Assembly: GCA_014763615.1 (NCBI GenBank)
Contig: JACXVB010000030.1
Location: forward strand, 1-34,922
Direction: 5' to 3'
From: Sphingobacteriales bacterium
Lineage (GTDB): Bacteria > Bacteroidota > Bacteroidia > Sphingobacteriales > Sphingobacteriaceae
Length of the DNA: 34,922 nucleotides
A program made the translations under genes and the position numbers. The first letter of the stretch is position 1; every line of letters begins with the position of its first letter. A model generated the notes under the pieces. It was not told the origin of the DNA. It searched no databases and saw nothing but the letters and a program-made list of their open reading frames with translations. This document shows positions 26,251-33,363 of the stretch, piece by piece.

Positions 26251-28656
26251 ATGAAAAGATCAATCAAAAAAGTAGCGGTATTGGGTTCGGGAATTATGGG
26301 GTCGAGGATTGCCTGCCACTTTGCTAATATTGGTGTAGAAGTTTTATTGTTAGATATTGTTCCAAGAGAATTAAACGATGCTGAAAAAGCAAAAGCTCTT
26401 ACACTAGAATCTCCTGTAGTAAGAAATAGAATTGTAAATGATGCTTTAGCTTTTGCTGCCAAATCCAATCCCTCACCAGTGTATAATCCATCGGTTTTAA
26501 ACCGGATTAAAACTGGAAATTTTGAAGATAACATGGCAGCTATTGCTTCTTGCGATTGGACAATTGAGGTGGTAGTCGAGAATTTAGACATTAAAAGGAA
26601 GGTTTACGATCAAGTTGAAAAACATCGTAAACTAGGTACTTTAATCACTTCTAACACTTCCGGAATTCCTATTCACATGATGACCGAAGGTCGTTCTGAT
26701 GATTTTAAAAAGCATTTCTGCGGAACGCATTTTTTTAATCCGCCTCGTTATTTAAGATTATTAGAAATTATTCCAACACCCCATACCAACCAAGAAGTGA
26801 TTGATTTCTTGATGCATTATGGCGATAAATTTTTAGGTAAAACCACCGTTTTATGTAAAGATACACCAGCATTTATAGCTAATAGAGTGGGGGTTTATTC
26901 TATCATGTCATTGTTGCATTTGGTAGAAAAAATGGATTTAACTGTTGAGGAGGTGGATAAATTTACAGGTCCGGCTTTAGGCCGACCAAAATCAGCAACC
27001 TTTAGAACTACGGATGTGGTAGGTTTAGATACCATGATAAACGTAGCCAATGGTTTATATCAAAACGTACCCAATGATGAAGCTCGTGAATCTTTTGTTT
27101 TGCCTGATTATGTGAAGAAGATGCAAGAGAATAAATGGCTGGGCGATAAAACTGGGCAAGGGTTTTATAAAAAGACAAAAGATAAAGACGGTAAAACCGA
27201 AATTTTAGCATTGGATTTAAAAACGCTAGAATATCGTCCTCAAAATAAAGTAAAATCAGCAACCTTAGAAGCTACCAAACCAATAGATAATCTGCGTCAG
27301 CGGATGAAAGTTTATGCTGCCGGAAAAGATAAAGCAGCAGAATTTTTCAGAATTTCTTTCTCAGGATTATTTGAATATGTTTCTAACCGAATTCCTGAAA
27401 TATCAGATGAAACTTATCGAATAGATGATGCCATGCGAGCTGGTTTTGGTTGGGAATTAGGTCCGTTTGAAGTTTGGGATTCTCTAGGCGTAAAAGAAGC
27501 GGTAGAAATGATGAAGGCAAACGGGAAAACGCCAGCCACTTGGGTGATAGAAATGCTGAATGCTGGAAATTCATCGTTTTACAAAGTAGAAAACGGCATC
27601 AAATTTTATTATGATATCCCTTCGAAATCATACAAAGCTATTCCAGGTCAGGATGCATTTATCATCTTAGATAATATCAGAGCCAACAAAACCATCTGGA
27701 AAAATGCAGGAACAACTTTAACAGACTTAGGCGATGGTATTTTGAATTTAGAATTCCATACCAAAATGAATACCATTGGCGGTGAAGTTTTGGCTGGAAT
27801 TAATAAAGCCATAGATATCGCAGAGAAAGATTATAGGGGTTTAGTCATTGGAAACGATGGGGCAAATTTCTCGGCCGGAGCCAATGTGGGGATGATTTTC
27901 ATGATGGCTGTAGAGCAAGAATGGGATGAAATTAATATGGCGGTAAAAATGTTCCAGAATACTTCTATGCGTTTGCGCTATTCAGCTATTCCTGTGGTGG
28001 TTGCTCCGCACAATTTAACTTTAGGTGGGGGATGCGAGTTTGCGCTACATGCCGACCATGTTCAGCTTCATGCCGAAACTTATATGGGTTTGGTAGAATT
28101 TGGTGTAGGATTAATCCCCGGAGGAGGCGGAACCAAGGAATTTGCCTTAAGAGCTTCCGATGCTTTTGGTACAGATCAAATTGAACAAAATATATTAAAA
28201 GATAAGTTCTTAACCATCGCGATGGCTAAGGTTTCCACTTCTGGTTTAGAGGCTTATGATTTAGGTTACTTATTAAAAGATAAGTTTTCTATCTCTATGA
28301 ATCGCAGTCGTTTAATTGCTGATGCCAAGGAAAAAGCCATAGAATTAGCGGAAGCAGGTTACACCCAACCAGTGCATAGAAAGGATATCAAAGTTTTGGG
28401 TAAATCTGGCTTAGGAATGGTTTATGCAGGGGCAAATACCATGCGTTCTGGTAATTACATCTCAGATCATGATCAAAAAATTTCTCAGAAATTGGGCTAT
28501 GTAATGTGTGGTGGAGATTTATCCGCACCTACTTTAGTCACCGAACAATATTTATTGGATTTAGAGAGAGAAGCTTTCTTGAGTTTATGTGGAGAGAAGA
28601 AAACGCTTGAACGTATTCAAAGTATAATAACCAAGGGGAAACCTTTAAGGAATTAG
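26251..28656 (+). CDS. fadN: 3-hydroxyacyl-CoA dehydrogenase / enoyl-CoA hydratase
   Basis: A bifunctional beta-oxidation enzyme of 801 residues, dehydrogenase first and hydratase last, the FadN order (opposite to E. coli FadB). The NAD Rossmann loop is VAVLGSGIMGSRIACHFANI near the N-terminus; THFFNPPRYLRLLEIIPTP and ANRVGVYSIMSLLHLVEKM mark the HCDH core, and a second HCDH helical unit is at AGFGWELGPFEVWDS. The hydratase domain follows: GNDGANFSAGANVGMI forms the oxyanion hole, and GGGCEFALHAD and LVEFGVGLIPGGGGTKE hold the two catalytic Glu. It hydrates trans-2-enoyl-CoA and oxidises the 3-hydroxy product. Its stop at 28656 is only two bases before an inserted repeat cassette (28659 on). 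Confidence 0.93.
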   Translation: MKRSIKKVAVLGSGIMGSRIACHFANIGVEVLLLDIVPRELNDAEKAKALTLESPVVRNRIVNDALAFAAKSNPSPVYNPSVLNRIKTGNFEDNMAAIASCDWTIEVVVENLDIKRKVYDQVEKHRKLGTLITSNTSGIPIHMMTEGRSDDFKKHFCGTHFFNPPRYLRLLEIIPTPHTNQEVIDFLMHYGDKFLGKTTVLCKDTPAFIANRVGVYSIMSLLHLVEKMDLTVEEVDKFTGPALGRPKSATFRTTDVVGLDTMINVANGLYQNVPNDEARESFVLPDYVKKMQENKWLGDKTGQGFYKKTKDKDGKTEILALDLKTLEYRPQNKVKSATLEATKPIDNLRQRMKVYAAGKDKAAEFFRISFSGLFEYVSNRIPEISDETYRIDDAMRAGFGWELGPFEVWDSLGVKEAVEMMKANGKTPATWVIEMLNAGNSSFYKVENGIKFYYDIPSKSYKAIPGQDAFIILDNIRANKTIWKNAGTTLTDLGDGILNLEFHTKMNTIGGEVLAGINKAIDIAEKDYRGLVIGNDGANFSAGANVGMIFMMAVEQEWDEINMAVKMFQNTSMRLRYSAIPVVVAPHNLTLGGGCEFALHADHVQLHAETYMGLVEFGVGLIPGGGGTKEFALRASDAFGTDQIEQNILKDKFLTIAMAKVSTSGLEAYDLGYLLKDKFSISMNRSRLIADAKEKAIELAEAGYTQPVHRKDIKVLGKSGLGMVYAGANTMRSGNYISDHDQKISQKLGYVMCGGDLSAPTLVTEQYLLDLEREAFLSLCGEKKTLERIQSIITKGKPLRN

Positions 28657-28658
28657 AA

Positions 28659-28684
28659 AAGTATCAAGATGCGAGTATCAAGAT
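28659..28684 (-). repeat. Left inverted copy of the CTTGATACT repeat
   Basis: On the minus strand these 26 bases read ATCTTGATACTCGCATCTTG then ATACTT. They match the downstream array unit with one change (ACTCGCATCTTGATACTT against ACTCACATCTTGATACTT). The copy starts two bases after the fadN stop and brackets the four-helix-bundle gene from the left. Confidence 0.85.
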
Positions 28685-28718
28685 AAATTTTAATTACGCG
28701 AAAACAGAAATATAAAAG

Positions 28719-29075
28719 ATGCACAATTTTAAGGATTTAAAAGTTTGGCAAAAGGCAATTGATTTGGCAGTTGATATTTGTGAGACTATGTCATCTTATC
28801 CAAATGAAGAAAAATATGGATTAGTTTCTCAAATGAAAAGATGTTCAGTTTCTATACCCTCAAATATTGCAGAGGGAAGTGGAAGAGGCTCTGACAAAGA
28901 ATTTAATCACTTTTTAAATATTAGTCAAGGCTCTGTTTTTGAGTTAGAAACACAACTAATTATTTCAAATCGTTTAGCATTACTTGATGATAATTCAGCG
29001 AGTGACTTAATAGCTAAAACATCAGAAATCCAAAAGATGGTTTTCTCATTAGGTAATAAAATTAGAAAAGCATAA
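28719..29075 (+). CDS. Four-helix-bundle protein (avd-like / 23S rRNA IVS protein family)
   Basis: A 118-residue all-helical protein with the family signature nearly complete: FKDLKVWQKAIDLAVDI at the start, YPNEEKYGLVSQMKRCSVSI, then PSNIAEGSGRGSDKEFNHFL and SQGSVFELETQL. Relatives are encoded inside intervening sequences of 23S rRNA genes, and as the avd accessory protein of diversity-generating retroelements, where the pentameric barrel binds nucleic acid and the reverse transcriptase. No reverse transcriptase or variable repeat is seen here. The gene sits inside the fadN-fadA gap between inverted copies of a short repeat, so it looks like a passenger of a small cassette, not a beta-oxidation part. 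Its own role is unknown. Confidence 0.88.
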   Translation: MHNFKDLKVWQKAIDLAVDICETMSSYPNEEKYGLVSQMKRCSVSIPSNIAEGSGRGSDKEFNHFLNISQGSVFELETQLIISNRLALLDDNSASDLIAKTSEIQKMVFSLGNKIRKA

Positions 29076-29126
29076 ACAAATAAAAATAAAATAAACTATC
29101 AAATGAGTTTGTGTAGTTAATAGGGT

Positions 29127-29236
29127 CTTGATACTTGATACTCACATCTTGATACTTGATACTCACATCTTGATACTTGATACTCACATCTTGATACTTG
29201 ATACTCACATCTTGATACTTGATACTAAAATCTCGA
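29127..29236 (+). repeat. 21-bp tandem repeat array (about five units)
   Basis: The unit CTTGATACTTGATACTCACA-T is repeated exactly four times (29127-29210), with a fifth copy ending ACTAAAAT (29211-29231) and a fraying CTCGATACT after it. Each unit holds two TTGATAC heptamers. It ends about 12 bases before the fadA ATG, so it forms part of the fadA leader. Confidence 0.95.
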
Positions 29237-29252
29237 TACTAAATAAAAAATA

Positions 29253-30428
29253 ATGGAAGCATACATCATAGCAGGATACAGAACAGCAGTTGGAAAAGCA
29301 ACTCGAGGAGTTTTTCGTTTTACCAGAGCAGATGAGTTAGCAGCAGATGTCATCAAAGCTTTAGTAGCGTCGGTACCCAATTTGGATAAAGAACAAATCG
29401 ATGATGTCATCGTGGGAAATGCCACTCCAGAAGCCGAGCAAGGTTTAAATATTGGTAGAATGATTTCGTTGATGGGTTTGGATACCGATAAAGTTCCAGG
29501 TGTAACCGTTAACCGTTATTGTGCTTCGGGTTTAGAAACCATAGCAACAGCGGTAGCCAAAATCAAAGCTGGAATGGCTGATTGCATTATTGCAGGTGGC
29601 GTAGAGGTGATGAGTGGGATGCCTTTTGGCGGATGGAAAATTGTTCCCAATCCAGAAGTTGCGCTTAAAAACCCAGACTGGTATTGGGGGATGGGTTTAA
29701 CCGCCGAAGCTGTTGCAAAAGAATACAATGTAAATAGAGAAGATCAAGATGAATTTGCATTAAAATCTCATCAAAAAGCTATTGAAGCCATTAAAAATGG
29801 ACATTTAAAAGATGGCGTTTTACCAATTAAGGTAAAGGAAAATTATTTAGATGCCAATATGAAGAAGAAAACTCGTGAATATATAGTTGATACAGATGAG
29901 GGACCTAGAGCAGATACCAACGCATCGGCTTTAGCCAAATTAAAGCCTGTTTTTGCCGCAGGTGGTTCTGTTACCGCTGGCAATTCTTCTCAAACTTCAG
30001 ACGGAGCTGCTTTTGTATTGGTCGTTTCAGAAAAAATGTTGAAGCAATTGAATGCACAACCTATCGCTCGTTTGGTGAGCTATGCGGTTGCAGGTGTGCC
30101 ACCAAGAATTATGGGAATTGGTCCGATTGAAGCCATACCGAAGGCGTTGAAAAGAGCAGGAATGAAGCAAGATGAAATTGATTTGATTGAACTGAATGAA
30201 GCTTTTGCATCACAATCTTTAGCGGTTATCCGCGAATTAGGATTAAATCATGATAAAGTTAATGTAAACGGTGGTGCTATTGCATTAGGTCATCCACTAG
30301 GTTGTACAGGCGCTAAACTATCCGTACAAATATTCAACGAATTAAAAAGAAGAAACCAGAAATACGGAATGGTAACCATGTGCGTAGGTAGCGGACAAGG
30401 TGCTGCGGGGATATTTGAGATGCTATAA
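29253..30428 (+). CDS. fadA: 3-ketoacyl-CoA thiolase
   Basis: Cleaves 3-ketoacyl-CoA with CoA to release acetyl-CoA, the last step of each beta-oxidation turn. 391 residues, the standard thiolase length. The nucleophile is Cys90 ([12 protein letters not shown]); [18 protein letters not shown] holds the catalytic His, and [13 protein letters not shown] near the C-terminus the second Cys; [13 protein letters not shown] is the conserved Asn/Glu block. The ATG at 29253 follows the 21-bp array. It is the third structural unit of the fad operon, with fadE after a 137-base gap that contains a paired-hairpin element. Confidence 0.95.
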   Translation: MEAYIIAGYRTAVGKATRGVFRFTRADELAADVIKALVASVPNLDKEQIDDVIVGNATPEAEQGLNIGRMISLMGLDTDKVPGVTVNRYCASGLETIATAVAKIKAGMADCIIAGGVEVMSGMPFGGWKIVPNPEVALKNPDWYWGMGLTAEAVAKEYNVNREDQDEFALKSHQKAIEAIKNGHLKDGVLPIKVKENYLDANMKKKTREYIVDTDEGPRADTNASALAKLKPVFAAGGSVTAGNSSQTSDGAAFVLVVSEKMLKQLNAQPIARLVSYAVAGVPPRIMGIGPIEAIPKALKRAGMKQDEIDLIELNEAFASQSLAVIRELGLNHDKVNVNGGAIALGHPLGCTGAKLSVQIFNELKRRNQKYGMVTMCVGSGQGAAGIFEML

Positions 30429-30429
30429 A

Positions 30430-30562
30430 GCCTCACCCGCCCTCTCCAAAGGAGAGGAGTTAGCATGGTAACCTGGCGGCTTTTAGATTTAGAAACTAAT
30501 AAACATAATATTAAACTATATAAGCAAGTCCTTCTCCTTTGGAGAAGGATTTAGGATGAGGC
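30430..30562. repeat. BIME-like paired-hairpin element in the fadA-fadE gap
   Basis: The outer ends are inverted (GCCTCACCC at 30430 and GGATGAGGC at 30554-30562). Each end carries a hairpin: CCTCTCC-AAA-GGAGAGG (30441-30457) and CCTTCTCC-TTT-GGAGAAGG (30530-30548). The AT-rich middle has no reading frame. It fills the gap almost base for base, from one base after the fadA stop to three before fadE. Similar CTCTCCAAAGGAGAG elements are frequent in Bacteroidota genomes (recollection). Confidence 0.8.
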
Positions 30563-30565
30563 AAT

Positions 30566-32344
30566 ATGAAAAAATCAACAAAAGGAGGTGAATTCATCAT
30601 CACCGAAACAGATTTTCAGGATGTATTTATCCCTGAGGAATTTGATGAAGAGGCTTTAATGATTAAAAAAACCTGTGAGGACTTTCTGGAGGCAGAGGTT
30701 ACTCCAAACTTGGATAGAATTGACAAGTTAGAAGAAGGTCTGATGCCATCTTTGATGGATAAAGCGGGCGAATTGGGTTTGTTGGCGGTTTCTATCCCGG
30801 AGGAATATGGTGGTTTTGGTAAAAACTTTAATACTTCTATGTTAGTGGCTGATGTGATTGGTGCTGGTCACTCTTTTGCGGTAGCATTATCGGCGCATAC
30901 AGGTATCGGAACTTTGCCCATTTTATATTACGGAAACGAGGAGCAAAAAGCAAAATACATCCCTAAATTGGCTTCTGGCGAGTGGAAAGCAAGTTATTGT
31001 TTAACCGAGCCAAACTCTGGTTCTGATGCAAATAGTGGTAAAACCAAAGCTGTTTTAAATGCTGAGGGAACGCATTACATCATTAACGGGCAAAAAATGT
31101 GGATTACCAATGGTGGTTTTGCTGATATTTTTATCGTTTTTGCCAAGATTGATGATGACAAAAACCTTTCTGCATTTATTGTAGAGAAAACTTTTGGTGG
31201 GATAACCATGAATCCTGAAGAGCATAAAATGGGAATCAAAGGTTCTTCCACCCGTCAGGTCTTTTTTAACGATTGTCCAGTTCCAAAAGAAAATCTGCTA
31301 TCTGAAAGAGAAAACGGATTCAAAATTGCGGTAAATATTTTAAATATTGGTCGGATTAAGTTAGGAGCAGCAGCCATTGGTTCATCAAGAAAAGTGATTG
31401 ATTACGCGATCAATTACTCAAACGAAAGAGTTCAATTTGGCTTAAATATTTCAAAATTCGGAGCGATTCGTTATAAATTAGCCGAAATGGCGGTTCGTAA
31501 TTTCGCCGTAGAAAGTGCAACTTACCGAGCAGGTCAGAATATTGACGATGCTTACGACCATTTAGTGGCAGGCGGAATGGATTCTGGAAAAGCGAAGTTA
31601 AAATCAACTGAGCAATTTGCGGTAGAGTGTGCCATCATCAAAGTTTGGGGTTCAGAAATGCTGGATTACATTGTGGATGAAGGTGTACAAGTATATGGCG
31701 GAATGGGTTACAGTGCCGATGCACCAATGGACAGAGCTTATCGCGATAGCAGAATCAATAGAATTTTTGAAGGAACCAACGAAATCAATCGCCTTTTAAT
31801 TGTGGATATGCTTTTAAAAAGAGCCATGAAAGGTGAGTTAGATTTGATGACGCCTGCCCAAGCAGTTGCCAGCGAATTGATGTCGATTCCTGAATTTGGA
31901 GAAGAAGAAGACACTTTATTTGCTGCGGAGCTAAAAACCTTAAAAAACTTGAAAAAAGCAGGTTTGATGATTGCGGGTGCTGCGGTACAAAAACTCATGA
32001 TGACTTTAGCCAAAGAGCAGGAGATTTTGATGAACATTGCTGATATTATTGGCTCGGTTTATATTGCAGAATCTACCATTTTACGCGTTCAAAAATTGGT
32101 TGCTATGCGTGGCGAGACAGCTTGCAGCGGACAAATTGATATGATGCGGATTTATTTACAAGAAGCGGTGGATAAAACATACCTAGCGGGTAAAGAAGCG
32201 CTAAATTCTTTTGCCGAAGGCGATGAGTTAAACATGATGTTAATGGGCTTACGCCGATTTACCAAAGTAGCGCCTTTCAATATTAAGGATGCTCGCCAAA
32301 GGGTAGCCAAACAATTGATAGAAGCGAATAAATATTGCTATTAA
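30566..32344 (+). CDS. fadE: Acyl-CoA dehydrogenase
   Basis: FAD enzyme that forms the trans-2-enoyl-CoA at the first step of beta-oxidation, handing electrons to an electron-transfer flavoprotein (not in the window). At 592 residues it is longer than the ~380-residue short-chain forms and near the ~594 of Firmicutes FadE, because of a C-terminal helical extension (about 430-592). YCLTEPNSGSDANSGKT (144-160) and MWITNGGFADIF (178-189) are the FAD and substrate blocks, GGMGYSADAPMDR (378-390) the later core, and the catalytic base is Glu402 in RIFEGTNEINR. Last gene of the fad operon, followed by a REP hairpin and an intrinsic terminator. Confidence 0.94.
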   Translation: MKKSTKGGEFIITETDFQDVFIPEEFDEEALMIKKTCEDFLEAEVTPNLDRIDKLEEGLMPSLMDKAGELGLLAVSIPEEYGGFGKNFNTSMLVADVIGAGHSFAVALSAHTGIGTLPILYYGNEEQKAKYIPKLASGEWKASYCLTEPNSGSDANSGKTKAVLNAEGTHYIINGQKMWITNGGFADIFIVFAKIDDDKNLSAFIVEKTFGGITMNPEEHKMGIKGSSTRQVFFNDCPVPKENLLSERENGFKIAVNILNIGRIKLGAAAIGSSRKVIDYAINYSNERVQFGLNISKFGAIRYKLAEMAVRNFAVESATYRAGQNIDDAYDHLVAGGMDSGKAKLKSTEQFAVECAIIKVWGSEMLDYIVDEGVQVYGGMGYSADAPMDRAYRDSRINRIFEGTNEINRLLIVDMLLKRAMKGELDLMTPAQAVASELMSIPEFGEEEDTLFAAELKTLKNLKKAGLMIAGAAVQKLMMTLAKEQEILMNIADIIGSVYIAESTILRVQKLVAMRGETACSGQIDMMRIYLQEAVDKTYLAGKEALNSFAEGDELNMMLMGLRRFTKVAPFNIKDARQRVAKQLIEANKYCY

Positions 32345-32350
32345 AACTTT

Positions 32351-32377
32351 GTCATCCCGAATTTATTTCGGGATCTT
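32351..32377. repeat. GTCATCCCGAA-type hairpin repeat
   Basis: ATCCCGAA (32354-32361) and TTCGGGAT (32367-32374) pair across TTTAT. It begins seven bases after the fadE stop. A related ATCCTGAA/TTCAGGATGAC hairpin in opposite orientation lies at 34679-34722. Confidence 0.75.
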
Positions 32378-32382
32378 ATTGC

Positions 32383-32415
32383 AAAAGCCGTTTAAATTAA
32401 ATTTGAACGGCTTTT
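32383..32415 (+). terminator. Intrinsic terminator of the fad operon
   Basis: AAAAGCCGTTTAAATT (32383-32398) pairs with AATTTGAACGGCTTTT (32400-32415) with one G-U pair, followed by a T-rich run (TTATTTC). Placed 38 bases after the fadE stop. Confidence 0.85.
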
Positions 32416-32429
32416 TATTTCTTATTTGG

Positions 32430-32537
32430 GCATTTTAACACGCTTTTCGCTCATACGCCACAAGGCATTAGGCTCTAAGCCGGTATCCCTGCCAGTCCGG
32501 CAGGCTGGTGCTGCAATCGTTAATGCGAAAGATGAAT
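32430..32537. repeat. Structured intergenic element, probable dispersed repeat
   Basis: No reading frame. It contains GGCT-CTA-AGCC (32471-32481) and CCTGCC-AGTCC-GGCAGG (32488-32504) hairpins and ends GCTGCAATCGTTAATGCGAA. The GGGC...GGC...GCTGCAATC pattern resembles dispersed elements I recall from other Bacteroidota genomes; that is recollection, not a search. It leads straight into the REP/RAYT unit. Confidence 0.4.
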
Positions 32538-32539
32538 AG

Positions 32540-32615
32540 TTGCATCTTCCTCGGTCTGTGTCCTCACAGACCGAAATGCAATCAAACAAAAATGGTCTGT
32601 GTCCTCACAGACCAT
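32540..32615 (+). repeat. REP hairpin pair, copy A
   Basis: First hairpin: TCGGTCTGTG-TCCT-CACAGACCGA (32551-32574), with an outer TTGCAT/ATGCAA stem (32540-32545, 32576-32581). After a short A-rich spacer, the second: ATGGTCTGTG-TCCT-CACAGACCAT (32592-32615). Such paired palindromes next to RAYT sequence are the usual RAYT substrates. Confidence 0.85.
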
Positions 32616-32835
32616 GGTTATTGAGAATAATCGAAATAAAGATTTTCAATTTTGGAAACAAGATAATCATCCTATTGAGTTAAATCATGCTCAAATTTTA
32701 GATTCTAAAATGGATTATCTTCATCAGAATCCGGTAAGAGCAGGTTTGGTAAGAGAAGAAAAGGATTATGTTTTTTCTTCGGGGATAGATTATTACGGAA
32801 ATGATAAAGGTTTGATAAGGATTGATTTTCTTTAA
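32614..32835 (+). pseudogene. RAYT transposase C-terminal remnant, copy A
   Basis: A 73-codon open stretch that starts in the end of the second REP hairpin. Its product matches the C-terminal part of REP-associated tyrosine (Y1) transposases: FQFWKQDNHPIEL, MDYLHQNPVRAGLV and FSSGIDYYGNDKGLIRIDFL are the family's tail motifs. The catalytic HUH pair and Tyr domain are absent, so it cannot cut DNA. Whether it is expressed is unknown. Full-length parent genes are about twice as long and must be elsewhere if present. Confidence 0.85.
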
Positions 32836-32836
32836 C

Positions 32837-32850
32837 GAGTCTGAAGACTC
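32837..32850. repeat. GAGTCTGAAGACTC palindrome after RAYT copy A
   Basis: A 14-base palindrome directly behind the remnant's stop and followed by TTTTCC. It may be the terminator of the parent gene. An inverted copy is at 33169-33182. Confidence 0.6.
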
Positions 32851-32865
32851 TTTTCCATTCTTTAA

Positions 32866-32896
32866 TCCTTAGTCACGCTGCGCTTAAGACTAAGGA
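32866..32896 (-). repeat. Conserved-loop hairpin A
   Basis: TCCTTAGTC (32866-32874) and GACTAAGGA (32888-32896) are perfect 9-bp arms around the 13-base loop ACGCTGCGCTTAA. Read on the minus strand, stem and loop align without gaps to the hairpin at 33122-33152, with three compensated stem changes. Confidence 0.85.
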
Positions 32897-32910
32897 CAGA
32901 TTGGGAATAG

Positions 32911-32986
32911 TTGCATCTTCCTCGGTCTGTGTCCTCACAGACCGAAATGCAATCAAACAAAAATGGTCTGTGAGGACACAGACCAT
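32911..32986 (+). repeat. REP hairpin pair, copy B
   Basis: First hairpin TCGGTCTGTG-TCCT-CACAGACCGA (32922-32945) with outer TTGCAT/ATGCAA; second ATGGTCTGTG-AGGA-CACAGACCAT (32963-32986). The spacer matches copy A exactly. The second loop is AGGA, the reverse complement of copy A's TCCT, so this hairpin is flipped. Confidence 0.85.
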
Positions 32987-33128
32987 GGTTATTGAGAATA
33001 ATCGAAATAAAGATTTTCAATTTTGGAAACAAGATAATCATCCTATTGAGTTAGATCATGCTCAAATTTTAGATTCTAAAATGGATTATCTTCATCAGAA
33101 TCCGGTAAGAGCCCCTAACTGTCCGTAG
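32985..33128 (+). pseudogene. RAYT transposase C-terminal remnant, copy B (truncated)
   Basis: Repeats copy A almost base for base (one Asn to Asp change, IELD for IELN) as far as MDYLHQNPVRA near 33111, then switches to unrelated sequence and stops at 33126-33128. The break joins an inverted copy of the 3' tail of copy A (33113-33203). Not a functional gene. Confidence 0.85.
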
Positions 33129-33152
33129 AGTTAAGCGTAGCGTCTCTACGGA
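33122..33152 (+). repeat. Conserved-loop hairpin B
   Basis: TCCGTAGAG (33122-33130) and CTCTACGGA (33144-33152) form a 9-bp stem around TTAAGCGTAGCGT. The loop equals the minus-strand loop of hairpin A except for one base; three stem pairs differ from A and all three are compensated. Confidence 0.85.
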
Positions 33153-33168
33153 TTATCGGATAGAAAAA

Positions 33169-33182
33169 GAGTCTTCAGACTC
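33169..33182. repeat. GAGTCTTCAGACTC palindrome (inverted copy)
   Basis: Reverse complement of the palindrome at 32837-32850, placed 16 bases beyond hairpin B just as the first lies 15 bases from hairpin A, but in mirror order. Confidence 0.65.
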
Positions 33183-33218
33183 GAAAAAAAGTAAATTTAA
33201 TCCAATAATTCCTATTCA

Positions 33219-33241
33219 GTCTAGCATCCTCACAGACCATG
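33219..33241. repeat. Decayed REP hairpin
   Basis: AGTCTAGCATCCTCACAGAC then CAT keeps the loop and right arm of the REP (TCCTCACAGACCAT) but its left arm is degraded. It closes the REP/RAYT region on the right. Confidence 0.55.
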
Positions 33242-33275
33242 GAATGAAATTTTTACCATCACAGTTTCATTTAAT

Positions 33276-33354
33276 TAGTAAAAATATCTGATAATTTACC
33301 TATTATAATAGTAAAAATATCTGATAATTTACCTATTACAATAGTAAAAATATC
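33276..33354 (+). repeat. 33-bp direct repeats upstream of the DUF4143 ATPase gene
   Basis: TAGTAAAAATATCTGATAAT plus TTACCTATTATAA is a 33-base unit, present at 33276-33308, again at 33309-33341 with one change, and as a partial copy at 33342-33354. Units are contiguous, without spacers. They run up to a predicted -7 element, so they may be operators or iterons for the gene. Confidence 0.9.
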
Positions 33355-33363
33355 GAAAATATA

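Noticed and set aside
28719..29075. Diversity-generating retroelement (avd gene)
   Set aside because: No reverse transcriptase, template repeat or variable repeat is present; only the small helical protein is seen.
29127..29236. Possible CRISPR array
   Set aside because: The 21-bp units are contiguous with no spacers, and no cas genes are in the window.
33276..33354. Possible CRISPR array
   Set aside because: The 33-bp units directly abut each other; there are no unique spacers.
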